A stretch of DNA of 64,000 nt from Vineibacter terrae (lineage in GTDB: Bacteria > Pseudomonadota > Alphaproteobacteria > Reyranellales > Reyranellaceae). Position 1 is the first letter of the stretch, and every line of letters begins with the position of its first letter. A program made the position numbers and the translations under genes. The DNA is taken from positions 91,846 to 155,845 of the forward strand of contig NZ_VDUZ01000015.1 in NCBI RefSeq assembly GCF_008039615.1, read 5' to 3'. This document shows, one piece after another, positions 41,144 to 50,017 of this stretch. Below the pieces are notes generated by a model. It had not been told where the DNA came from, made no database searches, and saw nothing but the letters and a program-made list of their open reading frames with translations.

Positions 41144-42640
41144 CTATGCACGCAGCAGCGCCGCGATGCTGCTGAGCCGCGCGTGCGCTTCGTCGGCGCG
41201 CAGGCGGCCGTAGCCGACCAGGAGCCCCTGCCGGTCTGGTTCGCCGAGATAGCATTGCGAGAGCGGTTGGATGAAATTGCCGGTGGCGCGGCTGCGGCGC
41301 GAGATGTCGCGATCGCTGACCCGGGCGGCCAGGCGGGGCGTGAACAGCGCGGTCAGGTGCAGCCCGGCCGGTGTTGGCGGCACTTCCAGCTCGCCCGGTG
41401 CCAGCGTGGCCAGGGCCTGCAGCACCGCGCGCTGCCGGTCGGCGTAGACCTTGCGCATGCGCCTCAGGTAGCGCAGCAGGTGGCCTTGCCGCAGGAACTC
41501 GACCAGGGCCGGCTGCGCCGTGCCCGCGGTATGCACGTCGATGCGCGCGCGGCCGCGGCCGAACGCTTCGATGAAGCGCGGGTTGGCGACGAGATAGCCG
41601 ATGCGCAGGCTGGGCAGCATCACCTTGGAGAACGTGCCGAGATAGATCACGCGGCCGGAGCGATCGAGCGACTTCAGGGAGGCCGGCATGTTGTCGCGAT
41701 GCCGGAACTCGGAGTTGTAGTCGTCCTCGATGATCCAGCTGCCGCGCTGGTTGGCCCACTCCAGCAGCGCCTGCCGCCGTTCGAGGCCCATGGCGACACC
41801 CAGCGGGAACTGGTGCGAGGGCGTGACCACCACGAGCTTGGCATTGGGCGCGCGGCGCATGCCCTCGGCGACGCATAGCCCCTTGTCGTCAACCGGCACC
41901 GGCACGAGCCGTGCGCCGGCGGCTTTCAGCGCCCAGCGTGCCTCGATGAAGCCGGGCTCCTCGACCCAGACCTCATCGCCGGGATCGAGCAGCATGCGGC
42001 AGCACAGGTCGAGCGCGCCCGAGCTCGCGGCCGTGATCGCCACTTCCTCGGGGCGGCACAGCAGGCCGCGCACGGCGCCGAGGAATTCCGCCGTGGCCTC
42101 GCGCAGCGGCGGCCAGCCCAGCGGCGACATGTCGATGCAGGTCGATCGCGTCGGGTTGTGCCATGCCTGGCGCAGAAGCCGCGACCACACGTCGAAAGGA
42201 AAATCGGCGATATCGGGCGTGCCGGTGCTGAAGGGCGAGCCGAGATCGAAGTCGTAGCGTGTGTCGAGCACCGACCGCCACCGCGTCGACAGCCACGTGT
42301 CGGCAGACCCGGCGTCGGGCAGGGGCGTGGCCGGCACCGACGGGCGCGCGACCGCGGCCACCACCACGCCGCCGCGCGGCACCGATTGCAGGTAGCCTTC
42401 CGAGTAGAGCAGGTCGAAGGCGGTCAGGACGATGGCGCGGGAGCAACCCAGCTCGGCGGCCAGCAGGCGCGATCCCACAAGCCGTGCACCGGCCGGCAGG
42501 CGGCCGTCGAGGATCTGGTTGCGCAGCTGCGCCGCCACCTGCTGGTAGAGCGGCATGTCCGAATGACGGTCAAGGTGCATGCCGGCCATCGACATGCGCC
42601 GCCGCGTCCGTCCCGGTCGTGCCGCCAGCGGTTCCGTCAC
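41144..42640 (-). CDS. MocR/PdxR-type transcriptional regulator (GntR HTH fused to aminotransferase domain)
   Basis: 498 residues. The N-terminal winged helix (about residues 25-95) reads MPLYQQVAAQLRNQILDGRL and then AELGCSRAIVLTAFDLLYSEGYL, the GntR pattern. The C-terminal fold-type I aminotransferase domain (about 130-495) has PLP Lys339 in GTFSKVMLPSLRIGY and the IIEDDYNSEFRHR motif. Regulators of this type sense PLP or an amino compound through the enzyme-like domain. It is flanked on both sides by family A palindromes. The likely target is the aminotransferase-NTF2 pair downstream, though the hyu genes upstream are also candidates. Confidence 0.92.
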   Translation of the reverse strand: MTEPLAARPGRTRRRMSMAGMHLDRHSDMPLYQQVAAQLRNQILDGRLPAGARLVGSRLLAAELGCSRAIVLTAFDLLYSEGYLQSVPRGGVVVAAVARPSVPATPLPDAGSADTWLSTRWRSVLDTRYDFDLGSPFSTGTPDIADFPFDVWSRLLRQAWHNPTRSTCIDMSPLGWPPLREATAEFLGAVRGLLCRPEEVAITAASSGALDLCCRMLLDPGDEVWVEEPGFIEARWALKAAGARLVPVPVDDKGLCVAEGMRRAPNAKLVVVTPSHQFPLGVAMGLERRQALLEWANQRGSWIIEDDYNSEFRHRDNMPASLKSLDRSGRVIYLGTFSKVMLPSLRIGYLVANPRFIEAFGRGRARIDVHTAGTAQPALVEFLRQGHLLRYLRRMRKVYADRQRAVLQALATLAPGELEVPPTPAGLHLTALFTPRLAARVSDRDISRRSRATGNFIQPLSQCYLGEPDRQGLLVGYGRLRADEAHARLSSIAALLRA

Positions 42641-42693
42641 GGTTGCTTCTTCACCAGCCTGGCCGGGAAGGGCGAGCGCATGTGGCCCCTCCA

Positions 42694-42779
42694 GTCATCC
42701 CGAGCGCAGCGAGGGATCTCCTGCGAATGGCGCACCGTGCGCCTTGCCGCGGGAGATCCCTCGCTGCGCTCGGGATGAC
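42694..42779. repeat. Palindromic repeat family A, copy 4
   Basis: An 86-bp inverted repeat with the same ends and core as copies 1 and 2, and near-perfect arms. It lies 17 bp beyond the hyuB stop and 53 bp before the MocR start, so it probably forms the 3' end structure of the hyu transcript. Confidence 0.92.
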
Positions 42780-42796
42780 GCGAAGTATGGAGGCGT

Positions 42797-44377
42797 CTAG
42801 CCACCATACGGTCCATAGCCCCCGCCGCCGCAGCTTTCCAGCGTCACCACGTCGTCCTGCTGCAGCAGCAGGTTCGCCTTGCCGCTGAGCTGCTCCGTCG
42901 CGCCGTTGCGCTGCAGGGTGATGACGTAGGGCTTGCCCGGCTCGCCGCCCTGCAGCCCGAAGGGCGAGACCCGCGTGCGCTCGACGCAGGTCGTCAGCCA
43001 CATGCTGGGCGCCAGCACGCGGTAGCTGCGGATGACGCCGTCGCCGCCCCGGAACTGGCCGCGGCCGCCGGCGTCGCGGCGGATCGCCTGGCGCTCGATG
43101 CGGATGGCGTAGTTGGCCTCGATGACCTCGGCCGGCGTGTTGGAGGTGTTGGTCAGGTGCACGCGCGTCGCCGGCACGCCGTCGCGGTCGTGACGGGCGC
43201 CTTCGCCGCCGCCATGGACCTCATAGAGCATGCGCCAGGACTGGTCCGGCCGCGGCTCGGCGAAGGCCATGAGGCCGGAGGTCGCCGGTCCGCCCGCCGA
43301 CAGGCGCTCGGGGATCACGGGCTCCATGGCGCGGAAGATCGCGTCCACCACCCGCATGGACGTCTCGTGGTTGCCGGCCGCCACCGCGGCGTTCCAGCCC
43401 GGCTCGAGGATCGAGCCAGGCCGCGTGATGATGGTGAGCGGCCGCAGCGCGCCGGCGTTCTGCTGCATCTCGCGGCCGCTCATGATGCGCGCCGCGTAGG
43501 CGACGGCGGAGCGGGCGATGAAGGGCGTGGTGTTGCAGAAGTTGGGCACGCGGTCGCTGCTGCCCGAGAGATCGAAGAGGGCCTCGTCGCCGCGGATCTC
43601 GATGCGCACATGGATGCGGGCGGGCGCCCCGTCCGGGCCGCCGTCGTCGAGGAAATCCTCGCCCTCGTAGACGCCGTCGGGCAGCTCCTGGATGGCGGCG
43701 CGCATCTCGGCTTCGGACAGGTCGTGCAGGCGCGACAGCGTATCGACGAAGAGCTGCGTGCCGTGCTGGGCGCAGAGCTCGCGGATGCGCCGTTCCGCGG
43801 CCCGCGTCGCGGCAAGCTGCGCCATGAGATCGCCTTCGCAGGCGACCGGGTCGCGCACATTGGCCAGGATGAAATCGAGCACCGGCCGGTTCACGCCTGA
43901 TGCGCTGGCGATCGGCACCGGCGGGATGCGCATGGCCTCCTGGAACGTGTCCACGGCCTGGGCGAGATAGCTGCCCGGCCACGTGCCGCCGACATCCGGC
44001 CAGTGGGCCAGGCTCAGCGCGAAGGCGACGAGACGGCCGTCGACGAACACCGGCCGCACCACCTTGACGTCGTTGAGATGGTTTCCGCCCAGGGCGCCGA
44101 CATTGTAGATGATCGCATCGCCCTCGCGCATGTCGGCGGCCGGGCACGCCTTGAGCAGCTCGCGCACCGTGAAGGCCATGGCGCCGAGATGGATCGGGAT
44201 GTCGCGGCCCTGGCCGACCAGCCCGCCCTCGGCATCGGTGATCGCCGACGACAGGTCGCCGCCCTCGCGCAGCAGCGGCGAGCGCGCCGAGCGCGTCATC
44301 ACCAGGCTCATCTCCTCGGCGGCGGCGGACAGGCCGTGGCGGATGACTTCGACGACGAAGGGGTCAAGCGAGCTCAT
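42797..44377 (-). CDS. hyuB: Hydantoinase / oxoprolinase subunit B
   Basis: Subunit B of an ATP-dependent cyclic-amide hydrolase (N-methylhydantoinase or 5-oxoprolinase type), 526 residues. ATG at 44377 overlaps the hyuA stop as ATGA. Family motifs include MTRSARSPLLREGGDLSSA near residue 28, HLGAMAFTVRELL, GGNHLNDVKVV and GHPRRGG-like glycine runs at the C-terminus (CGGGGYGPYGG). With HyuA it would open a lactam or hydantoin ring at the expense of ATP. It is the last gene of the importer-hydrolase operon. Confidence 0.93.
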   Translation of the reverse strand: MSSLDPFVVEVIRHGLSAAAEEMSLVMTRSARSPLLREGGDLSSAITDAEGGLVGQGRDIPIHLGAMAFTVRELLKACPAADMREGDAIIYNVGALGGNHLNDVKVVRPVFVDGRLVAFALSLAHWPDVGGTWPGSYLAQAVDTFQEAMRIPPVPIASASGVNRPVLDFILANVRDPVACEGDLMAQLAATRAAERRIRELCAQHGTQLFVDTLSRLHDLSEAEMRAAIQELPDGVYEGEDFLDDGGPDGAPARIHVRIEIRGDEALFDLSGSSDRVPNFCNTTPFIARSAVAYAARIMSGREMQQNAGALRPLTIITRPGSILEPGWNAAVAAGNHETSMRVVDAIFRAMEPVIPERLSAGGPATSGLMAFAEPRPDQSWRMLYEVHGGGEGARHDRDGVPATRVHLTNTSNTPAEVIEANYAIRIERQAIRRDAGGRGQFRGGDGVIRSYRVLAPSMWLTTCVERTRVSPFGLQGGEPGKPYVITLQRNGATEQLSGKANLLLQQDDVVTLESCGGGGYGPYGG

Positions 44378-46377
44378 GCCGCGCTCCTGGTCAGGTAGAG
44401 GTTGCCCATGTCGTCGGCCCGCGCCTGCCATCCCGGCGCGACGACCACGGTCGACCAGGCATCCTCGATGATGGCGGGGCCGGTGACGACCCCCGCGAGG
44501 GTCTCGCGCGGCAGGATCGCGGTCGGCACCGCCGTGGCGCCGGCGAAGATGCAGCTGCGGCGCCGGGACGCCACCGGCGGGCGGCCGACATCCGGGCGCG
44601 AGAACGGCGTCGAGGATGCCTTCACGGCCTGCACCCGCAGCGCCTCGATGACGCAGGGCTCGCCGGTGGCGTAGCCGAACAGCTCGTGGTGGCGGGCGTG
44701 GAAGTCGGTCTCCAGCATGCCGGTGTCGAGCGGCATGGCGAACGGCACGGGCAGCGCGTCGCTCTGCGCGGCATAGCGCATCAGCGCGACATGCTCGACG
44801 ACGATGTCCTGGCGCGCAACGCCGTTGGCGATCAGCGGCGTGGTGGCTTCCTGCACCAGCTCGTCGATCCGTTCCGCGAACACGCTTGCTGGGAAGCCGT
44901 GCAACGGCATGCGCACTGTACGCTGCTGCAGGAAGCTGAAGTCGGCAGTGAGGCAGCCCAGCGCCGAGAAGGCGCTCGACGCCGCCGGCACGATGATCTC
45001 GTTCAGGCCGTACATGTCGGCAAGCCCCGTGGCGTGCATCGGGCCGCCGCCGCCGAAGGCCAGCAGCGTGCAGTCGCGGCCGTCGACACCGCGCTCGACG
45101 GTGACGCGGCGCAGCGCCCGGGCCATGGCGGCGTTGGCGACCTTGAGGATGCCCAGCGCCGTTTCCTCGACACCCAGCTTCAGCGCCGCGGCGATCGGCG
45201 CGATGGCGCGGCGCGCGGCGTCGACGTCGAGCTGGATCGTGTCGCCCAGCCGCGCCTCGGGGTCGAGATAGCCCAGCACGGCGTTGGCGTCGGTGATGGT
45301 GGGCTGTTCACCGCCGCGGCCGTAGCAGGCAGGGCCGGGCACGGAGCCGGCGCTCTGCGGGCCGACGGTCAGCCCGCCGGGGCCGAGGCGCACGATCGAG
45401 CCGCCGCCGGCGCCGATCGAATGCACCGCCAGCATGGGCTGGCGCAGCGGGCGACCGCCGATCATGCGCGTGTCGGTCATCTCGGCGGCGCCGTCGATGA
45501 TCAGGCAGACATCGGTCGTGGTGCCGCCCATGTCGAAGGTCAGCACCCGCGGCCGGCCGAGGTCGCGCGCAATGCGCGCCGAGGCCGACACGCCCGCGGC
45601 CGGGCCCGACATCGCCATCACCAGCGGCCGGCGCATCACCACCGGCACCGGCACCATGGCGCCGGCCGAATGGAACACCTGCAGGCCGGCGCCCAGGGGC
45701 AGCGCCTTCTCCAGCTCGGAGAGGTACTCGACCGCGATCGGCATGGCGGCCGCGTTGAACACCGTCGACGAGGCGCGCTCGTACTCGCGCGCCTCCGGGT
45801 TGATCTCGTGCGACACGCAGACATGCGGCACGATTGCCGCCAGCCGCTCGGCCAGCAGCTTCTCGTGGGCGGGATTGGCGTAGGCGTGCAGCAGGCAGAT
45901 CGCGACGCTCTGGATGTCGTTGGCGCCGAGCCACGCCAGCAGGCGCTGGATCTCGCTTTCCGCCAGCGGCTCCAGCACGGCGCCGGTGTGGTCAAGCCGC
46001 TCCTTGACGCCGAAGCAGTAGGCCGGCGGCACCAGGGGCGGCAGCTTGGGCGGCACGTCCAGGCGGTACAGCTCCTGGCGGCGATAGCGCCCGATCTCCA
46101 GCACGTCCTCGAAGCCGGCCGTAGCCACCAGCGCCACCCGCGGCAGCCGTTCCTCGACCAGGGCATTGGTGACCCGCGTGGTGCCGTGCACGAAGCGGCG
46201 CACGTCGGGTGCGGCCAGCCCGACGGCGGCCAGCGCCTCCAGCATGGCGCGCACCGGCGCGTCCGGGCGCGACGGCACCTTGGCGATGCGGGTCTCGTTG
46301 GTGCCGGCGTGCACGGCGATGATGTCGGTGAACGTGCCGCCGATATCCGTGCCGATGTCCCAGGTCCTCTGCTGCAA
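44374..46377 (-). CDS. hyuA: Hydantoinase / oxoprolinase subunit A
   Basis: ATP-binding subunit of the hydantoinase/oxoprolinase, 667 residues from TTG at 46377. This start is preferred because GAGGAG lies nine bases upstream and the usual short N-terminus before DIGGTFTD (residues 11-18) results. An ATG at 46431 would overlap the ABC ATPase gene. The actin-like ATPase fold shows in DIGGTFTD, VHGTTRVTNALVEER and FDMGGTTTDV. An SIGAGGGSI motif is also present. It is translationally coupled to hyuB and follows a complete peptide-type ABC importer, which probably brings in the substrate. Confidence 0.92.
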   Translation of the reverse strand: MQQRTWDIGTDIGGTFTDIIAVHAGTNETRIAKVPSRPDAPVRAMLEALAAVGLAAPDVRRFVHGTTRVTNALVEERLPRVALVATAGFEDVLEIGRYRRQELYRLDVPPKLPPLVPPAYCFGVKERLDHTGAVLEPLAESEIQRLLAWLGANDIQSVAICLLHAYANPAHEKLLAERLAAIVPHVCVSHEINPEAREYERASSTVFNAAAMPIAVEYLSELEKALPLGAGLQVFHSAGAMVPVPVVMRRPLVMAMSGPAAGVSASARIARDLGRPRVLTFDMGGTTTDVCLIIDGAAEMTDTRMIGGRPLRQPMLAVHSIGAGGGSIVRLGPGGLTVGPQSAGSVPGPACYGRGGEQPTITDANAVLGYLDPEARLGDTIQLDVDAARRAIAPIAAALKLGVEETALGILKVANAAMARALRRVTVERGVDGRDCTLLAFGGGGPMHATGLADMYGLNEIIVPAASSAFSALGCLTADFSFLQQRTVRMPLHGFPASVFAERIDELVQEATTPLIANGVARQDIVVEHVALMRYAAQSDALPVPFAMPLDTGMLETDFHARHHELFGYATGEPCVIEALRVQAVKASSTPFSRPDVGRPPVASRRRSCIFAGATAVPTAILPRETLAGVVTGPAIIEDAWSTVVVAPGWQARADDMGNLYLTRSAA

Positions 46378-46399
46378 GGTCGTGATCTCCTCGATCCGG

Positions 46400-48145
46400 T
46401 CAGCCGGCCAGTGCCGGCTCGGGTTCGACATGGGGAATGGCCGCCAGCAGCTCGCGCGTATACGCGGCCTTGGGCGCGGCAAAAATCTCCTGGCCCGGGC
46501 CTTCCTCGACGACGCAGCCCTGGCGCATCACGATGATGCGGTCGCACATCATGCGTACCACGTTCAGGTCGTGGCTGACGAACAGGAAGGCCAGGCCCTC
46601 GTCGCGGCGCAGATCGTCCAGCAGCTTCAGCACGACCGCCTGCACCGAAACGTCGAGCGCCGCGGTCGGCTCGTCGAGCACCAGCAGCCGCGGCGCCACG
46701 GCGATGGCGCGGGCGATGCCGACGCGCGCCTTCTGTCCGCCGGAGAGCTGGTGCGGGAAGCGCGACAGCAGGTCGGGCGACAGGCCGCAGCGCTCGGCGC
46801 TTTCCTGCACCCGCCGGCGCATGTCGTTCTCGGCCGGCTTCAGCAGGCGCCGCAGCGGGTGGGCGATGCAGTCGAAGGCGCTGAACCGCGGGTTGAGGCT
46901 GTCATGCGGGTCCTGGAACACGATCTGGATGTCGCGGCGCTGCGGCGCGGCATGGAAATCGCGGGCCGCGACGGCGCCGATATCGTGGCCGTCGAACAGG
47001 ATCCGCCCGCCGTCGGGGTCGATCAGGCGGCAGACCAGGCGCGAGAGCGTGCTCTTGCCCGAGCCCGACTCGCCCACGACGCCCAGGCTTTCGCCGCGCC
47101 TGAGGTCGAGCGAGACATCGCCCACGGCCGTGGCGCCGGCATAGCGCTTGACGAGGTTGTGCGCCTCCAGCAGCGGGCCCTCATTCCTTCCCCCGGAGGG
47201 GGAAGGTGCCCCGCAGGGGCGGAAGGGGGATGCTCGAACGGATTCGGTCGATAAAACCGGCACCGAATCCATTGCAACATCTCCCTTCCGGCGCTTCGCG
47301 CCACCTTCCCCCTCCGGGGGAAGGCTGGCTGCCGCCCCGCCCACCAGGTCCGCCACCGTCGACGTGAGTGTCGGCGAGGCCGCGACCAGCTTGCAGGTGT
47401 AGGGATGCTGTGGACGCGCGAACAGCGTCCCGGCCGGCGCGCGCTCGACCACCACGCCCTGCTGCATCACCGCCACCTCGCGGCAATACCGGGCGGCGAG
47501 GCCGAGGTCGTGCGTGATCAGGATCAGCGACATCCTGCGCTCGGCGATGAGGCGCGTGAGCAGATCCATCACCGCCTTCTGCGTGGTGACGTCCAGGCCG
47601 GTGGTCGGCTCGTCGGCGATCAGCAGCGCCGGATCGCAGGCGATCGCCATGGCGATCATGACCCGCTGGCACATGCCGCCCGACAATTCCTCGGGATAGG
47701 CATCGAAGCGCGCGGCCGGGATGCGCACCGCCTCGAGCAGCTCCAGAGCCCGCGCCCGCAGCGCCGCCCTGGGCAGCGCCTGGTGCGCGCCCACGGCGTC
47801 CATGATCTGCCGGCCGATGCTGCGGATCGGGTTCAGCGCCGTGCGCGGGCTCTGGAACACCATCGAGATGGCGGCGCCGCGCAGCGCCTTCATCTGCGCC
47901 GCGCCGGCGCGCGTGATGTCCTGGCCGCGGAACCGGATGCGCCCGCGCACGATGCGCCCCGCCTTGTCCAGCAGCTGTGTCACGGCGTAGGCCGTCACCG
48001 ACTTGCCCGAGCCGCTCTCGCCCACGATGGCGAGCGTGCCGCCGGGCGCGATGTCGAGCGACAGGCCGCGCACGGCCTGCACCATGCCGCCGCGGGTGCT
48101 GAACGAGACGTGCAGGTCCTCGACCTGGAGCAGGGCGCCGCTCAT
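46400..48145 (-). CDS. Peptide-type ABC transporter, two fused ATPase domains (DppD-DppF-like)
   Basis: 581 residues starting at ATG 48145, which overlaps the permease stop. Domain 1 (about 5-265) has Walker A GESGSGKS at 42-49, signature LSGGMCQR and DEPTTGLDV. Domain 2 (about 325-575) has GESGSGKS at 358-365, LSGGQKAR and DEPTAALDV. Both sites look active. Residues 274-320 are encoded by a palindromic repeat (47186-47324) read in frame, giving a proline-, serine- and glycine-rich linker (LPPEGEGGAKRRKG, then APSPSGGRNEG). The linker is the oddest part. Both domains lie outside it. Confidence 0.93.
   Translation of the reverse strand: MSGALLQVEDLHVSFSTRGGMVQAVRGLSLDIAPGGTLAIVGESGSGKSVTAYAVTQLLDKAGRIVRGRIRFRGQDITRAGAAQMKALRGAAISMVFQSPRTALNPIRSIGRQIMDAVGAHQALPRAALRARALELLEAVRIPAARFDAYPEELSGGMCQRVMIAMAIACDPALLIADEPTTGLDVTTQKAVMDLLTRLIAERRMSLILITHDLGLAARYCREVAVMQQGVVVERAPAGTLFARPQHPYTCKLVAASPTLTSTVADLVGGAAASLPPEGEGGAKRRKGDVAMDSVPVLSTESVRASPFRPCGAPSPSGGRNEGPLLEAHNLVKRYAGATAVGDVSLDLRRGESLGVVGESGSGKSTLSRLVCRLIDPDGGRILFDGHDIGAVAARDFHAAPQRRDIQIVFQDPHDSLNPRFSAFDCIAHPLRRLLKPAENDMRRRVQESAERCGLSPDLLSRFPHQLSGGQKARVGIARAIAVAPRLLVLDEPTAALDVSVQAVVLKLLDDLRRDEGLAFLFVSHDLNVVRMMCDRIIVMRQGCVVEEGPGQEIFAAPKAAYTRELLAAIPHVEPEPALAG
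47186..47324. repeat. Palindromic repeat family B inside a coding sequence
   Basis: Two 46-base arms (47186-47231 and 47279-47324) are inverted copies of each other with few mismatches. They are separated by 47 bases. Outer ends are CCTTCCCCCGGAGGGGGAAGG and its complement. The element lies wholly inside the fused ABC ATPase gene and keeps its frame open, coding for the linker between the two ATPase domains. Confidence 0.92.
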
Positions 48146-48987
48146 GTGCGCATCCTGGGATCGAGGATGTCGCGCAGCCCGTCGCCCAGCAGGTTGAAGC
48201 ACAGCACCGCCAGCATCAGCGCCAGGCCGGGGAAGGTGACCAGCCACCATTGGCCCGTGCTGATGAAGCGCGCGCCCTCGGCGACCATGATGCCCCACTC
48301 GGGCGTCGGCGCCTGCACGCCCAGGCCAAGGAACGAGAGGCCTGCCGCGTTGAGGATGGCCCAGCCGAGGTTGAGCGAGATCTGCACCGCCATGTTGGGC
48401 AGGATGTTGGGCAGCAGGAAGCGCAGCACGATCGATGCGTGCCCGTCGCCGCCGGCCCGGGCCGCCTCGACCCAGCCGGCGTTGCGGCGCACGTTCACCT
48501 CGGCGCGCGCGAAGCGGATGTAGAACGGCAGGTTGATGATCGCGGTGGCGATGATGATGTTCTCGACGCGGTTGCCCAGCGCCGCCACCAGCGCCATGGC
48601 CAGCACGAAGAGCGGGAAGGCCATCAGCACGTCGACCATGCGGCCCACGGCGCGGTCGAGCCGCCCGCCGCGATAGCCGCAGAAGCTGCCGATCACGGCG
48701 CCGGCCGCGAAGGACAGGCCGACCGCGGACGCCGCGATCGCGAGGTCCAGCCGCGCCGCGGCGATCAGCCGGCTGAAGATGTCGCGTCCGAGCTGGTCGG
48801 TGCCGGCCCAGTGGGTCCATGACGGCGGCTGCAGCGCATTGGACACGTTCGAGGCGACGGGATCGAACGGCGTGATCCAGGGCGACAGCAGCGCGACCAC
48901 GATCATTGCCAGCGCGCCGGCGGCGGCGAGCGTCGTGACCGGGTTGCCGCGCAGCACCCAGGCAGCATGGCGCAGCGTGGCGTTCAT
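48142..48987 (-). CDS. Peptide-type ABC transporter permease (DppC-like)
   Basis: 281 residues. ATG at 48987 overlaps the upstream permease stop as ATGA. An N-terminal helix is followed by WTHWAGTDQLGRDIFSRL, the hallmark of DppC/OppC proteins. Five further helices and the EAA-like ATPase-contact loop (WVEAARAGGDGHASIVLRF) follow. It pairs with the DppB-like protein to form the membrane channel. Longer in-frame extensions upstream only mirror the neighbouring permease gene. Confidence 0.93.
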   Translation of the reverse strand: MNATLRHAAWVLRGNPVTTLAAAGALAMIVVALLSPWITPFDPVASNVSNALQPPSWTHWAGTDQLGRDIFSRLIAAARLDLAIAASAVGLSFAAGAVIGSFCGYRGGRLDRAVGRMVDVLMAFPLFVLAMALVAALGNRVENIIIATAIINLPFYIRFARAEVNVRRNAGWVEAARAGGDGHASIVLRFLLPNILPNMAVQISLNLGWAILNAAGLSFLGLGVQAPTPEWGIMVAEGARFISTGQWWLVTFPGLALMLAVLCFNLLGDGLRDILDPRMRT

Positions 48988-50015
48988 TCGATCGAGACCC
49001 GTGGATCGGCGATGCCGTAGAGGACGTCGATCGTCAGGTTCACGACCACGAAGATCGCCGCGATCAGCAGCACGAAGCCCTGCACCGGCGCATAGTCCGA
49101 GGCGACCAGGGCGTCGAGCGCGTACGAGCCGATGCCCGGCCAGGAGAACACCTTCTCGACCAGCACGTTGGCGCCCAGCATGGTGGAGAACACGATGCCG
49201 ACGATGGTCAGCACCGGCAGCAGCGCGTTGCGCAGAGCGTAGACCATGACCACGCGCCATGACGCCAGGCCGATCGAGCGCGCGGTGCGGATGAAGTCGC
49301 TGCCCAGGACCGCCATCAGCGAGGCGCGCGTCATGCGCGCCAGCGGCGCCAGCACGAACAGCGCCATGGTGATCGCCGGCAGCAGCAGCTGCGCGGCCGC
49401 GGCGCGCCAGCCGGCGAGGTCGCCGACCAGCAAGAAATCGATCAGCAGGAAGCCGGTGATGTCCGGCGGCGGCGCCGCGAAGATGTCGATGCGGCCGGTC
49501 GGGTCGGGCGCGATGCCGGCCACGACATAGAAGGCATAGATCAGCAGCAGGCCCGACACGAAGGTCGGCACGCAGACACCCAGGGTGCAGAGGAAGCGCA
49601 CGCCGTGGTCGACCGGCGAGCCCGGCCGCAGCGCCGCCGCGATCCCCAGCGGCAGCGCCAGCACGAGCGCCAGCGCCAGGCCGCACAGACTCAGCTCCAG
49701 GGACGCCGGCAGCCGGTCGGCGAGGTCGCGCACCACGGGCTGGCCGGTCGTGATCGAGCGGCCGAGATGGCCGGTGGCGATGTCGTAGAGATAGCGAACG
49801 AGTTGCTCCGGGATCGGGCGGTCCAGTCCGAGCTGGCGCCGCAGCTCGTCGATCTCCTCCTGCCCGGCGTTGGGGCCGGAGGCGAAGAAGGCGGCCGGGT
49901 CGCCCGGCAGCACCCGCATCAGCAGGAAGGTGAAGACGACCACGCCCAGCAGCGCGGGCAGGGAGGCGACAAGACGCTTCCCGACCCGCCGGCCGATGCT
50001 ATGCAGCAGCGCCAT
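48984..50015 (-). CDS. Peptide-type ABC transporter permease (DppB-like)
   Basis: 343 residues from ATG at 50015, two bases after the binding-protein stop. The first helix ends in FTFLLMRVLPGDPAAFF, the DppB/OppB pattern, followed by a periplasmic LRRQLGLDRPIPEQLVRYLYD segment. The EAA loop reads FIRTARSIGLASWRVVMVYALRN. Six membrane helices are expected. A slightly longer loop near residue 195 (DPTGRIDIFAAPPPDITG) is periplasmic. It overlaps the DppC-like gene by four bases. Confidence 0.93.
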   Translation of the reverse strand: MALLHSIGRRVGKRLVASLPALLGVVVFTFLLMRVLPGDPAAFFASGPNAGQEEIDELRRQLGLDRPIPEQLVRYLYDIATGHLGRSITTGQPVVRDLADRLPASLELSLCGLALALVLALPLGIAAALRPGSPVDHGVRFLCTLGVCVPTFVSGLLLIYAFYVVAGIAPDPTGRIDIFAAPPPDITGFLLIDFLLVGDLAGWRAAAAQLLLPAITMALFVLAPLARMTRASLMAVLGSDFIRTARSIGLASWRVVMVYALRNALLPVLTIVGIVFSTMLGANVLVEKVFSWPGIGSYALDALVASDYAPVQGFVLLIAAIFVVVNLTIDVLYGIADPRVSIE

Positions 50016-50017
50016 GC

